This document shows positions 12,419-22,820 of a stretch of 64,000 nucleotides of DNA, in pieces. Every line of letters begins with the position of its first letter. The stretch's first letter is position 1. The notes under the pieces are model-generated. The model was not told where the DNA came from. It did not search any database and worked only from the letters and a program-made list of their open reading frames with translations. The DNA is from Dermacentor variabilis (taxonomy: Eukaryota > Arthropoda > Arachnida > Ixodida > Ixodidae): contig NC_134569.1 in NCBI RefSeq assembly GCF_050947875.1, positions 38,176,277 through 38,240,276 of the forward strand, read 5' to 3'. The position numbers and the translations under genes are program-made.

Positions 12419-12450
12419 CCTTACAGGCCCCATGGGGGCATTGTGTAAGG
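12419..12450 (-). other. 3'-terminal stem-loop of LINE A
   Basis: The minus-strand RNA folds as CCTTACA...TGTAAGG (7 bp) enclosing GCCCC-CAT-GGGGC (5 bp, 3-nt loop), with a CAAT/C internal bulge. It lies 5 nt from the (AAAT)n tail. 3' stem-loops recognised by the element's own RT are established for L2-type LINEs. Confidence 0.7.
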
Positions 12451-13893
12451 GGGGTTACAGAGTAAGCAGCCTTCTGATGTAGTACACAAAAGATATACCT
12501 CAATACAGGCCTCATCAACAATACTACCAAGATTAAAACATGAAACAGGAACAACTGAAGTAATGAAAGGCCACAAGGTACACTTAAGGAAATAACATGA
12601 GTAAAACGTAACGCAAGGCATTAATACTAGAAAGTAAAATACACAAAAGATGAACATATCAGGGAGCACAATTCTTCAAGTGATATTCAGGGAAAAAGAC
12701 GCTAAAAAGCAATAATATATACAAGGCATACAAGTGAACACACGACGCAGCATAAAATAGCAATTCACAAGAGCGAGATAGCAATGCATCAAAAAAAAAA
12801 ATATCACAGGATGTTCGAAGCAGATTGCAAAGTGTACGAAAAAAGATAAAGTGATTTGTAAGTGCTATTATGAAAAATGCTCGTGTAGGAGATGACGAAA
12901 TCTTTCTTGATCTGACTCAGAAGCAATGTGCTCAGGCAGATTGTTCCACAAGCGAATGGCCGTAGGGAGTGCGGAAAAGTTAAAAGCATGTGTCGTACCG
13001 TACGTGCGCGCAAAACTTAAGTGGTTATTTAATCTACGAGACGTGTTCAAGGCGGTCTGGATATGTAGTGTGGATTGTGTGGCATTATAAACATATTTGT
13101 GAAACAAGGATAACAGAGCGATATTACGGCGAAGAACTAAAGGCTGTATGGAATGATCGAGTTTCATTTGCGTTACGCTGGAGTGATGGCTATAATTACG
13201 TGAAATGAAACGGGCAGCTCGGTTCTGGACTGATTCAAGCATGTCGATTAAGTATGTAGGATGTGGGGACCAAATGGATGATGCATACTCGAGCTGTGGA
13301 CGAACAAATGTCTGATAGGCCAATTTGCGGATGTTGGAAGGTGAATTACCCAGATTACGACGTAGGTAACCTAGTGTCCTTGAAGCTTTTGCGCAAACGG
13401 CTGCAATATGGTCTGTCCAGGAGAGGTTTTCGGTTAGGTGAACACCCAAATATTTATACGATACTGTATGTAACAACTCTTTATTATTGACGTTGTATAA
13501 AAAATGTGAGTTGGCACGCTTACGACTAAAAGAAATAACCTGACATTTTGATACATTTAAAGCCATTAACCAGGTGTTACACCAATTATGAATTAGGCTA
13601 AGGTCATTTTGAAGGGCTAGGTGGTCGTCAGTACTGTTAATTGATCTGTAAATAATGCAGTCGTCAGCGAAAATACGTAAACGAGAAGAAACATTAAGTG
13701 GCAAATCATTTATATAAATTAGAAAGAGTAAAGGGCCAAGAACGCTGCCCTGAGGCACACCAGAAGTAACGTAAGTAGGAGACGAAGCAATATTATTAAC
13801 AACCGTGAACTGTTGACGATTCGAAAGAAAATTACGAAGCCATGTTAGAGTGAAGGAGTCAATTCGAAGTGCAGTTAATTTAGCAATAAGGCG

Positions 13894-16743
13894 GACAGGC
13901 CGCCATTGGAATCTGAACCTGGCAACGTTTAACGTTAGAACGCTATCTAGTGAGGCGAGTCTAGCAGTGTTATTGGAGGAATTAGAGGGTAGTAAATGGG
14001 ATATAATAGGGCTCAGTGAGGTTAGGAGGACAAAAGAAGCATATACAGTGCTAAAAAGCGGGCATGTACTGTGTTACCGGGGCTTAGCGGAGAGACGAGA
14101 ACTAGGAGTCGGATTCCTGATTAATAAGGAAATAGCTGGTAACATACAGGAATTCTATAGCATTAACGAGAGGGTGGCAGGTCTTGTTGTGAAACTTAAT
14201 AAGAGGTACAAATTGAAGGTGGTACAAGTCTATGCCCCTACATGCAGTCATGATGACCAGGAAGTCGAAAGCTTTTATGAAGACGTGGAATCGGCGATGG
14301 GTAAAGTCAAAACAAAATACACTATACTGATGGGCGACTTCAATGCCAGGGTAGGCAAGAAGCAGGCTGGAGACAAGTCAGTGGGGGAATATGGCATAGG
14401 CTCTAGGAATAGCAGAGGAGAATTATTAGTAGAGTTTGCAGAACAGAATAATATGCGGATAATGAACACCTTTTTCCGCAAGCGGGTTAGTCGAAAGTGG
14501 ACGTGGAGGAGCCCGAATGGTGAGACTAGAAATGAAATCGACTTCATACTCTGCGCGAACCCTGGCATCATACAAGATGTAGACGTACTCGGCAAGGTAC
14601 GCTGCAGTGACCATAGGATGGTAAGAACTCGAATTAGCCTAGACTTGAGGAGGGAACGGAAGAAACTGGTACACAAGAAGCCAATCAATGAGTTAGCGGT
14701 AAGAGGGAAACTAGAGGAATTCCGGATCAAGCTACAGAACAGGTATTCGGCTTTAACTCAGGAAGAGGACCTTAGCGTTGAAGCAATGAACGACTATCTC
14801 ATGGGAACCATTAAGGAGTACGCAATAGAAGTCGGTGGTAACTCCATTAGACAGGAAACCAGTAAGCTATCGCAGGAGACGAAAGATCTGATCAAGAAAC
14901 GCCAATGTATGAAAGCCTCTAACCCTACAGCAAGAATAGAACTGGCAGAACTTTCTAAGTTAATCAACAAGCGTAAGACAGCGGACATCAGGAACTATAA
15001 TATGGATAGAATTGAACAGGCTCTCAGGAACGGAGGAAGCCTAAAAACAGTGAAGAAGAAACTAGGAATAGGCAAGAATCAGATGTGTGCGTTAAGAGAC
15101 AAAGCCGGCAATATCGTTACTAATATGGATGAGATAGTTCAAGTGGCTGAGGAGTTCTATAGAGATTTATACAGTACCAGTGGCACCCACGACGATAGTG
15201 GAAGAGAGAATAGCCTAGAGGAATTCGAAACCCCACAGGTAACGCCAGAAGAAGTAAAGAAAGCTTTAGGAGCTATGCAAAGGGGGAAGGCAGCTGGGGA
15301 GGATCAGGTAACAGCAGATTTGTTGAAGGATGGTGGTCAGATTGTTCTAGAGAAACTGGCCACCCTGTATACGCAATGCCTCATAACCTCGAGCGTACCG
15401 GAATCTTGGAAGAACGCTAACATAATCCTAATCCATAAGAAAGGGGACGCCAAAGACTTGAAAAATTATAGACCGATCAGCTTACTGTCCGTTGCCTTCA
15501 AAGTATTTAGTAAGGTAATCGCAAATAGAATCAGGAACACCTTAGACTTCTGTCAACCAAAGGACCAGGCAGGATTCCGTAAAGGCTACTCAACAATAGA
15601 CCATATTCACACTATCAATCAAGTGATAGAGAAATGTGCAGAATATAACCAACCGTTATATATAGCTTTCATTGATTACGAGAAAGCGTTTGATTCAGTC
15701 GAAACCTCAGCAGTCATGGAGGCATTACGGAATCAGGGTGTAGATGAGCCATATGTAAAGATACTGGAAGATATCTATAGCGGCTCCACAGCCACCGTAG
15801 TCCTCCACAAAGAAAGCAACAAAATCCCTATAAAGAAAGGCGTCAGACAGGGAGATACGATATCTCCAATGCTATTCACAGCATGTTTACAGGAGGTATT
15901 CAGAGGCCTGGAGTGGGAAGAATTGGGGATAAAAGTTGATGGAGAATACCTTAGCAACTTGCGATTCGCTGATGATATTGCCTTGCTTAGTAACTCAGGA
16001 GACCAATTGCAATGCATGCTCACTGACCTGGAGAGGCAAAGCAGAAGGGTGGGTCTGAAAATTAATCTGCAGAAAACTAAAGTAATGTTTAACAGGCTCG
16101 GAAGAGAACAGCAGTTTACGATAGGTAGCGAAGCACTGGAAGGGGTAAGGGACTACATCTACTTAGGGCAGGTAGTGACCACGGATCCGGATCATGAGAC
16201 TGAAATAACCAGAAGAATAAGAATGGGCTGGGGTGCGTTTGGCAGGCATTCTCAAATCATGAACAGCAGGATGCCACTATCCCTCAAAAGGAAAGTGTAT
16301 AACAGCTGTGTGTTACCAGTACTCACATATGGGGCAGAAACCTGGAGACTTACGAAAAGGGTTCTGCTGAAATTGAGGACGACGCAACGAGCTATGGAAA
16401 GAAGAATGATGGGTGTGACATTAAGGGATAAGAAAAGAGCAGATTGGGTGAGGCAACAAACGCGGGTAAACGACATCTTAGTGGAAATCAAGAAAAAGAA
16501 ATGGGCATGGGCCGGACATGTAATGAGGAGGGAAGATAACCGATGGTCACTAAGGGTTACGGACTGGATTCCAAGGGAAGGGATGCGTAGCAGGGGGCGG
16601 CAGAAAGTTAGGTGGGCGGATGACGTTAAGACGTTTGCAGGGACAACATGGCCACAATTAGTACATGACCGGGGTAGTTGGAGAAGTATGGGAGAGGCCT
16701 TTGCCCTGCAGTGGGCGTAACTTGGCTGATGATGATGATGATG
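13894..16743 (+). mobile_element. RTE-type LINE, copy 3 (young, uninterrupted ORF)
   Basis: This plus-strand RTE element is inserted in LINE A. The 3' end is a (GAT)n tail at about 16727-16743. The short TSD is aaggcg (13888-13893 and 16744-16749). Removing 13894-16749 rejoins the LINE A frame exactly. The 5' end lies within 8 bp of the equivalent point in copy 4, so either both are truncated at nearly the same place or this is close to the natural 5' end of this subfamily. Confidence 0.92.
13913..16720 (+). CDS. RTE endonuclease-reverse transcriptase (intact frame)
   Basis: This is a single-ORF protein of 935 codons for target-primed reverse transcription. The APE-type endonuclease occupies about residues 1-245, with 'GDFNARVG' and 'CSDHRMVR'. 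A linker follows, then the RT with 'KNYRPISLLSV', 'AFIDYEKAFDSV', 'GVRQGDTISPMLF' and 'RFADDIALLS', so the catalytic aspartates are present. The C-terminal region contains 'AWAGHVMRR'. There is no RNase H, as usual for RTE. The frame is open upstream into host DNA, but the first in-frame ATG lies inside the endonuclease. I start at CTG 13913 because it aligns with the ATG of decayed copy 1 (next residues 'NLATFNVRTLSS'). The frame differs from copy 4 by about a dozen residues. Whether it is expressed is unknown. Confidence 0.85.
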   Translation: MNLATFNVRTLSSEASLAVLLEELEGSKWDIIGLSEVRRTKEAYTVLKSGHVLCYRGLAERRELGVGFLINKEIAGNIQEFYSINERVAGLVVKLNKRYKLKVVQVYAPTCSHDDQEVESFYEDVESAMGKVKTKYTILMGDFNARVGKKQAGDKSVGEYGIGSRNSRGELLVEFAEQNNMRIMNTFFRKRVSRKWTWRSPNGETRNEIDFILCANPGIIQDVDVLGKVRCSDHRMVRTRISLDLRRERKKLVHKKPINELAVRGKLEEFRIKLQNRYSALTQEEDLSVEAMNDYLMGTIKEYAIEVGGNSIRQETSKLSQETKDLIKKRQCMKASNPTARIELAELSKLINKRKTADIRNYNMDRIEQALRNGGSLKTVKKKLGIGKNQMCALRDKAGNIVTNMDEIVQVAEEFYRDLYSTSGTHDDSGRENSLEEFETPQVTPEEVKKALGAMQRGKAAGEDQVTADLLKDGGQIVLEKLATLYTQCLITSSVPESWKNANIILIHKKGDAKDLKNYRPISLLSVAFKVFSKVIANRIRNTLDFCQPKDQAGFRKGYSTIDHIHTINQVIEKCAEYNQPLYIAFIDYEKAFDSVETSAVMEALRNQGVDEPYVKILEDIYSGSTATVVLHKESNKIPIKKGVRQGDTISPMLFTACLQEVFRGLEWEELGIKVDGEYLSNLRFADDIALLSNSGDQLQCMLTDLERQSRRVGLKINLQKTKVMFNRLGREQQFTIGSEALEGVRDYIYLGQVVTTDPDHETEITRRIRMGWGAFGRHSQIMNSRMPLSLKRKVYNSCVLPVLTYGAETWRLTKRVLLKLRTTQRAMERRMMGVTLRDKKRADWVRQQTRVNDILVEIKKKKWAWAGHVMRREDNRWSLRVTDWIPREGMRSRGRQKVRWADDVKTFAGTTWPQLVHDRGSWRSMGEAFALQWA

Positions 16744-17090
16744 AAGGCGACAATGAGCTACACGATCAAATGCTTTAGAAAAGTCAAGGAAAATGCAATC
16801 GGTCTGCTGGTTATTGTTCATGTTAAGGTGCAGGTCAGTCGTGAATTCGAGTAACTGTGTCTCACATGATAATCCTTTCCTGAAACCATGTTGATGGCGA
16901 AAAAAGAAATTATTGGACTCTAGGTGATTATAAATATGAGAAGCAATTATATGTTCGAGCATCTTGCAGCAAATGCAGGTCAATGAAATTGGACGGTAAT
17001 TTTCCGGGGAGTGTTTATTCCCAGTTTTAAATATGGGTATGATTTTGGCCATTTTCCAGTCAATGGGCAGTTGTGACTGCCCAATGAACG

Positions 17091-17368
17091 ATATGACTAA
17101 TAAAAATCGGGCCCCTCGGTTAACCCCCTTTCTTCTCGTTTATTACATAACGAGGGTCTCGAATCCGGCAACATTGATGCCTTCAGGTAGCATATGTGGG
17201 TTTATCGACCAGTTGCCTTCACCCACAAAGATAACGTTCTCGTGACGCCTGCGGCAAGAAGGACGTTCCACGTCCGCCGTCGGGGTCTGTGAGTGGTGGC
17301 GCTGGCTAACACTCCCAGGATTCTACTAGGACGCATAAATGCCCAAGAGGGTGGATGGGGGAAACGGC
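17091..17368 (+). mobile_element. SINE family 2, unit 1, 3' half
   Basis: It resumes with 'atatgactaataaaaatcgg' directly after the 5' end of LINE A and continues through 'gtctcgaatccggcaac', 'gttctcgtgacgcctgcgg' and 'gcataaatgcccaagag' up to the next tRNA-like head. With 12225-12389 it makes a unit of about 450 bp from one tRNA head to the next. Confidence 0.75.
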
Positions 17369-17570
17369 TCCGCGGTAGCTCAATTGGTAGAGCATCGCAC
17401 GCGAATGCAAAGGTTGTGGGTTCGGTTCCCACCTGCGGCAATTTGTTTTTTCATCCACTTTAATTGCCACTAAGTTATCGTTTCTTTATTTCATTTATTA
17501 AGCACAAGTAATTTCCCCTATGTTGTCCTTGATGTCAGTGTTCGTTGGCTTCTTATGATATGACAAAAAA
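17369..17570 (+). mobile_element. SINE family 2, unit 2 (tRNA-like head plus body)
   Basis: 17369-17440 folds like most of a tRNA. An A box lies in 'ggtagctcaattggtagagc', an anticodon-arm remnant in 'cgcacgcgaatgc', a B box in 'gggttcggttcccacc', and the acceptor-like ends are 'ccgc'/'gcgg'. A base appears to be lost in the anticodon loop. It is followed by the SINE body, not by a Pol III terminator directly after the acceptor stem, so it is a SINE head and not a functional tRNA gene. The body is truncated at about 17570 shortly after 'gatatgac'. Confidence 0.78.
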
Positions 17571-19186
17571 TACAGGTCGTTTTCAACCGATTACCTTCCT
17601 TAAGCGCTTATCAGCACAGTGCTGCTCTGGCGCTGTCCCCTAGGTGCCCATTTCGTGAAGACTATTAGACAATCTTTATTTCTGATTCTTTCGTTGTTTT
17701 TAAATTTAAGAACAACAATTTAAGAAAGCCATTTTAACAGCTGGGAAGGAGTTCTTAAATTCTTGACACTTCTGTTATGGACAATGGCACGGGATTGCTT
17801 TCTCAGCTGTTAAATACATTCTAATTGTTTCGAAGTGTATTTCTTGTTATATTTTTGTTCATTATAATATTTTCCGTTCTTTTGAATATTGTTTCAATTT
17901 TGCTATTGTTTTTTCTAGCCGGGAATAATGGTCCCATTTTAATTTCTTCCAAATCTTGGCCAATCCCTCGCTGGGGTTGTCCGCCGTTATAGAAGGACAA
18001 CAAAACAAACGAAACGAAACGAAACAAAACCGCAGATCGCAGTTCCCAACGGTAGGAGCTGCCACCGTCGAAGCAAAGGAGTTCAGAGGTTGAGTAATAA
18101 CTGAAGTCCGCTGATTTCGTTTTTTCATGCTCTAAAGTATTTTGGCCAATAGTGTCCACGTTTTCCATGAGAACGGTAAGCAGTGCAAGTTTATTTGCAA
18201 TGGTAAGTAACATTTATCGTATGCAAAGTTTCGCGGATTCGTAAATATTGAAAACTCTCGAAACACGTCCGACCTATACGGCGGGAAGATGGCAAATAAG
18301 AAAAAAAAAGAAGGTAATAATGCCGCATAAAGCCCGAAGCTGCGTCCTCATCGACTTTGGTTTGTCGCGCTTCTCATATTTTATTCAAGCGCTCTCGTTC
18401 CGCAAGAGTTTGTAGCCGCCGGCCATAAATAGGGCGCCGGGGTCCACAAACTAACACAAACTTGAATTATAGGGAAACTTAAAATTACTGGTTGCTTGCG
18501 TATAACTTCAAGTACAACGCTCACGGTTGAACGTGGGCAAGTCAGTGAAGAACTGCACTGCATTGTTGATTGCTTCGAAGGGACGCGCGCAGGGACAGAT
18601 GAGCTTACATTCCACAACTCCCTAAAAATAAAATAAAATACGAGGGTGCTGATAAGTGTCATGGAGCAATTAATTAGCTAGGAAGCTGAACTGCTGCAGT
18701 ATTTTGCATATTCTCAAAGGGATGTCAGTGCGCTTGCGACATCTGTCCTGCAGCTTCTTAGGTCCCTGCAAATAAAATAATTTCATTTGCTGGTGTAACA
18801 ACTAATTTGCAGCATTAGTTACCTCCAGAACACTTCCAAATTGTTGCCCCATTCAATACTTTTTTTTCGGGGGGGGGGGGGGGCGTGTGACGGGTGGGGA
18901 GGTGATAGACGGAACCACCTTGGGCGAATGGGGAGAATAGGTCATCATTTGAAAGTCTAAGGAACTGCGTTTTAACCATTATTTCACTAGCAGTGTGTGA
19001 AATTATTTCACCAACAGAAGTTCCTTCTTATCTTCTTATCCAAGACAAGGACAAAGCTGTTGCCATTTGTTTCTGCACTGATATTTGTACACGGAACTTC
19101 TTTGGCCTGGTTAAACCCCTATGCCTTCATTCTTTAGACAGTTACTTTACCTCAGGATCATAAAAAGTAGATTCATGTCTGATAAT
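17571..19186. other. Unassigned DNA with homopolymer and GAAAC runs
   Basis: No gene was recognised. It holds a short (GAAAC)n stretch near 18010-18030 and a run of about 17 G at 18868-18884. The minus-strand frames at 17821-18213 show no domain. Confidence 0.4.
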
Positions 19187-19640
19187 CACTTACCAATTTG
19201 TCAAGAAAATCCGAATAACTTTTTCTGCAAAACGTACCAGCGATGTCTCCGCATGTTTCCTCTTTTGTTCAGTTCTCAATAGACTTGGAATCAACTCTGC
19301 AGCTAACTTTTTCATGTCCACGTTTTCGCCGATGATGGTACCAACTCTTCCAAGTGATATCCCCAGACATGTAGCAATATTTGTGACTGATATTCGGCAG
19401 TCGTTAATTATTACGTCGTGTATGGCTTTCATATTTCCACAGGGTTTCTCTCGTTCAACGCTGACATGGTCAGTTTTAATATTGACAACCGAACGTTTAC
19501 CGATAACATATGAAAGACCACTGTCGCGCAAAGTTTAGGACATTTCATCATGAACCTACTCACCACGTTTTCCTTGCAGAAGCAGTAACTTGATTATGGC
19601 CCCATGTTCTTCCACACTGAGCTTTTCTGGGGCTGATGTC
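19187..19640 (-). pseudogene. mariner-type transposase N-terminal relic
   Basis: On the minus strand 'MTSAPEKLSVEEHGAI' (from about 19640) resembles the N-termini of Mos1/SETMAR-type HTH proteins. It breaks near 19560. The following frame (19531-19190) contains 'AIHDVIINDCRISVTNIAT', 'GISLGRVGTIIGE' and 'MKKLAAELIPSLL', then 'EQKRKHAETS'. That is the second helix-turn-helix of mariner transposases and the WVPHxL-like linker with the usual W and H missing. No DDE/D catalytic core was found downstream. A GTGAGT sits at the break, so an intron is possible, but a decayed or host-derived fragment is more likely. Confidence 0.6.
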
Positions 19641-19884
19641 ATGCTCACTGTGAAACTGAAAAAAAATTCTGGAAACATAGGTAGCCGATTTTTGCTCGAG
19701 TAAATATATATAAATTTCCCAATGCACCCCGAAATTGGCAGCTATGCAGCTCAAGGTTTTATTGGTAAAGCTGGATACTTATCAGCACCCCTCGCATGGT
19801 AGCTTACGAAGGCAGTTGTAGTGGAAGACCTCGAAATAATTTTGACTACTCGCAGTTCTTCGCGCTCCTAAATCTAAGCAGTAA

Positions 19885-20130
19885 CCCGCCGTGGTTGCTC
19901 AGTGGCTATGGTGTTGGGCTGCTGAGCACGAGGTCGCGGGATCGAATCCCGGCCACGGCGGCCGCATTTCGATGGGGGCGAAATGCGAAAACACCCGTGT
20001 GCTTAGATTTAGGCGCACGTTAAAGAACCCCAGGTGGTCAAAATTTCCGGAGTCCTCCACTACGGCGTGCCTCATAATCAGAAAGTGGTTTTGGCACGTA
20101 AAACCCCAAATATTATTGTTATTATTAAAT
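19885..20130 (+). mobile_element. tRNA-derived SINE (family 1), best copy
   Basis: A tRNA-like head (about 19887-19962) carries an A box in 'tggttgctcagtggctatgg' and a B box in 'gcgggatcgaatcccgg', with complementary ends cccgccgtgg/ccacggcgg. A body follows with 'gttaaagaaccccaggtgg', 'cctccactacggcgtgcc' and 'gttttggcacgtaaaacccc', and an ATT-rich tail. I recognise this arrangement as a common ixodid SINE. Comparison with the Ruka family would name it. Confidence 0.9.
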
Positions 20131-21339
20131 CTAAGCAGCATTGCATTTAACCTCCATTGGAATACGCTAGCCGTGATGAGACTTCGTGCTCAGCGGCGCA
20201 ACACTATGTAGCCACTAAGCCGCGGTTTACATGACTTCCACTGTTTGCCTTTGAGTTAAAGTGCCACGTGCCACTACCGGTACCGCAAAAAATAAATGAA
20301 ACAGCGCGAAGCGAACAGGAACATTCGATTAGCAACAACAACCACAAGAAAAAAGAACGGGTACTGCTGTTCATATATTACAAGCCCCTAGAGCTTTTCT
20401 CGCGCACAGGACAGTAACGACACACAGAAAGAATTGGGATAACCGTTACCTTTTATTTAATTTCTTTTCTAAATTAAAGGTACATATTGTACTGCTGGCG
20501 CTCCGCCTGTTTGAGAGGCCCCACAGTGGCGCCGAAATGTGTCAGGGGATCGATGCGTGAACATCTGAGCAGAATTGGGAAGCATTCACGGCTATGATGA
20601 GAGCGCGCAGTGTACAACTGTGCTCCCGGTTTCGTAGTCACTCGCACACTTCAGAATCACAAATAATTGCGGAAGTGATTTGCGATGTCTTGCACGAGCG
20701 TACTCGCATAAACATTTAGGAGGCTCGCTCATGAATGCGTGAAGCGAGGCGCGAGAACCGGGCGGAATTTAGTACCGCGCTAAAAGCACCACTTTATTTT
20801 TCTTCCTTTTTATATTTCTTGCGCACCCTTGCCGTAGCTCTTTCTCTATATGCTGAAAGGACTAATACATAGAACATGAGGCGAAAGTCGCCTAAGTCAG
20901 AGTAGAAATTTAAGGTAGAATGAAAATTTGATTAGACATTTCCTAAGCTTACGGAACAAGTTAAACTGCCTGGAGAACTCTGGCGTTTAGAGGATTGCGC
21001 AGAAAGCCGTTTTAGAAAACTTTGCATTCCACTTTCTTCATGAATGACTCTCCTTCAACGGCCCTGGCCCGGTCTGTGATCGTCACAGATAAGTTCACAA
21101 GCGGATTCAATAGACAGTTTCTTGCAGTTAGTTGTGACTAAGTTGAGTTTGCAAGAAAAGCAAAGTCACCGACATAAAAAAACCAAAATCATAAAAAACT
21201 ATTGCAATTGGCGCATGAGTGGTCCTTTGTTTAAGACGACGGAGGTTTGCAAATACCAGCGTTTTCTGAGATTTTCTTTGAACATAGCGCTAGGATAGTT
21301 AGACCAATGAGAAGCAAGAAGAAAGGAGGTTGGTCAGAG
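20131..21339. other. Unassigned DNA
   Basis: No coding or repeat signature was recognised in this stretch. Confidence 0.4.
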
Positions 21340-22820
21340 TAACATTCGTCAGGCTAAGCCATGTATGCTGAAAAAGGTTGTAAAAGGAGTGAAATGAAAG
21401 ATGACGCTAAAAATAAAATCATGATAAAAGCACGAGAGGGAGGAAAGCCGCGGTGAGCTCGCGCACGCACGCGGAGAGCCTGAGTGCAGTAGCACCTGCA
21501 CAGACAACGGGCGATTGTCCAGTCGTCGCAATGAGATCGACAATGTTTGTGTTTCCGACTGAAATCGATGACAATGACACAATAAATGTTCGGTGTTTTC
21601 TTCCACGCCGCGGAGTTCGCATGCAGCACTGTCGGTCATTCCAATCAAAGTAATGTACGCCTTCGTGAAAGCCAGTCCCAACCACAGCCTGTATAGAAGT
21701 GATGCCTCACGTCGGTGAAGCGCGGGTGGAGGTCGGAGTTGAAGCGAATGGTTCGGTTCCTACAACCTGGTGCGCCTTATATTTGGAGTGTTCCACTCTG
21801 TTAATGAGAGCTTGCGTGCCAGATGACAAAGCTGCCTTGCAGCGCCTGTCCTGGAAATATGAATGGGAACGCTGTGTTGTTCTTGATGTGACTGTCGGGC
21901 AGCTTTGTCTGCGTGATCATTTCCACTGATCCCGCAATGGCAAGGTAGCTACTGGAAAATTATTTCATGACGTTTCTGTTTGACGTCCTGGTGAAGTTTG
22001 ACGATTTCGTATGTTAGCTGTTCCTGAGCTCCACGTCGAACTGACTGTATGCTGTGTAAAGCCAGTCTCGAGTCGGAAAACACGGCTGATAAACCAGGAC
22101 TATCTGCGTCAATAAATTGAAGCGCACTGCGTAGAGCCATGAGCTCTGCAGCCCTGGACGTCGTGACATGTGACGTCTTGAGTCGCAGTATTATTCCTTT
22201 AGTCTTTATAAACACAGCACCGCCAGAACTGATTGATGTAGTCGATCCATCAGTATGGGTGTGTACGTGGCTACTGTATTTCTCGTACAACAGGAGTAAG
22301 CTCATTTGTTTTAGTCCAACCGGTGGCAGATATGTCTTTTTCTGAAGTCCTGGAATTCTGACGTGCACTTCAGCGTGGCACAAATGCCATGGAGGGGACA
22401 TTGACCTGGCCGCAGGTGAGTACCCCGATGTAAGCGAGGCACGATATGCACTGAAAGCTGTGCTAAATGACGTGCGGGGTCTTTCCAAGATGAGCGCGGC
22501 GAGGTGGTGGCAAGGGGACCAGGTTGTGTGCCTGACGTGTACAAGCATTGTCTTGACGACGATGTGCTTCGTGATTGAATAATCTTGAGCAATGGCAACA
22601 TTTTCAGCCGTTGACGCACTGCGTGGTAATCCAAGGTATATCCTCGGAGCTTGGACTTATAATGCTCTGAACTGTACACAAACTGCTTTTGCAGGTATTG
22701 AATATCACAGGTAGACTGTACCGGAGGAACCCAACAAACAACAGCTGTACATGGATTGTGTGGACACCCCCCGGTTCACAATGAACTTGACCAGATGACA
22801 AATAGCGATCAGTCGCTTTT

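Larger units (their letters stand above)
12390..17090 (-). mobile_element. CR1/L2-type LINE (LINE A), 5'-truncated, carrying a nested RTE
   Basis: This minus-strand non-LTR retrotransposon begins (5'-truncated) at about 17090 inside the RT finger region ('KMAKIIPIFK', 'YRPISLTCI', 'FLDFSKAFDRVAH'). It is broken by RTE copy 3 at 13894-16743 and continues from 13887 down to 12868 with 'SGVPQGSVLGPLLF', 'FADDCIIYRS' and a thumb and C-terminal region ending 'LLHEHFS'. The 3' UTR is 12414-12867, followed by a stem-loop (12419-12450) and a (TAAA)n tail. The RT has no RNase H. The pieces read in one frame across the removed RTE, so LINE A was still open when the RTE landed. It interrupts a SINE-2 unit. 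The exact clade (CR1 versus L2) needs a phylogeny. Confidence 0.85.

Noticed and set aside
17369..17440. Functional tRNA gene
   Set aside because: The anticodon arm is damaged and the sequence continues into a SINE body that recurs in the window.
19887..19962. Functional tRNA gene
   Set aside because: It is the head of a repeated SINE (copies at 42604 and 60390) and lacks a proper anticodon arm.
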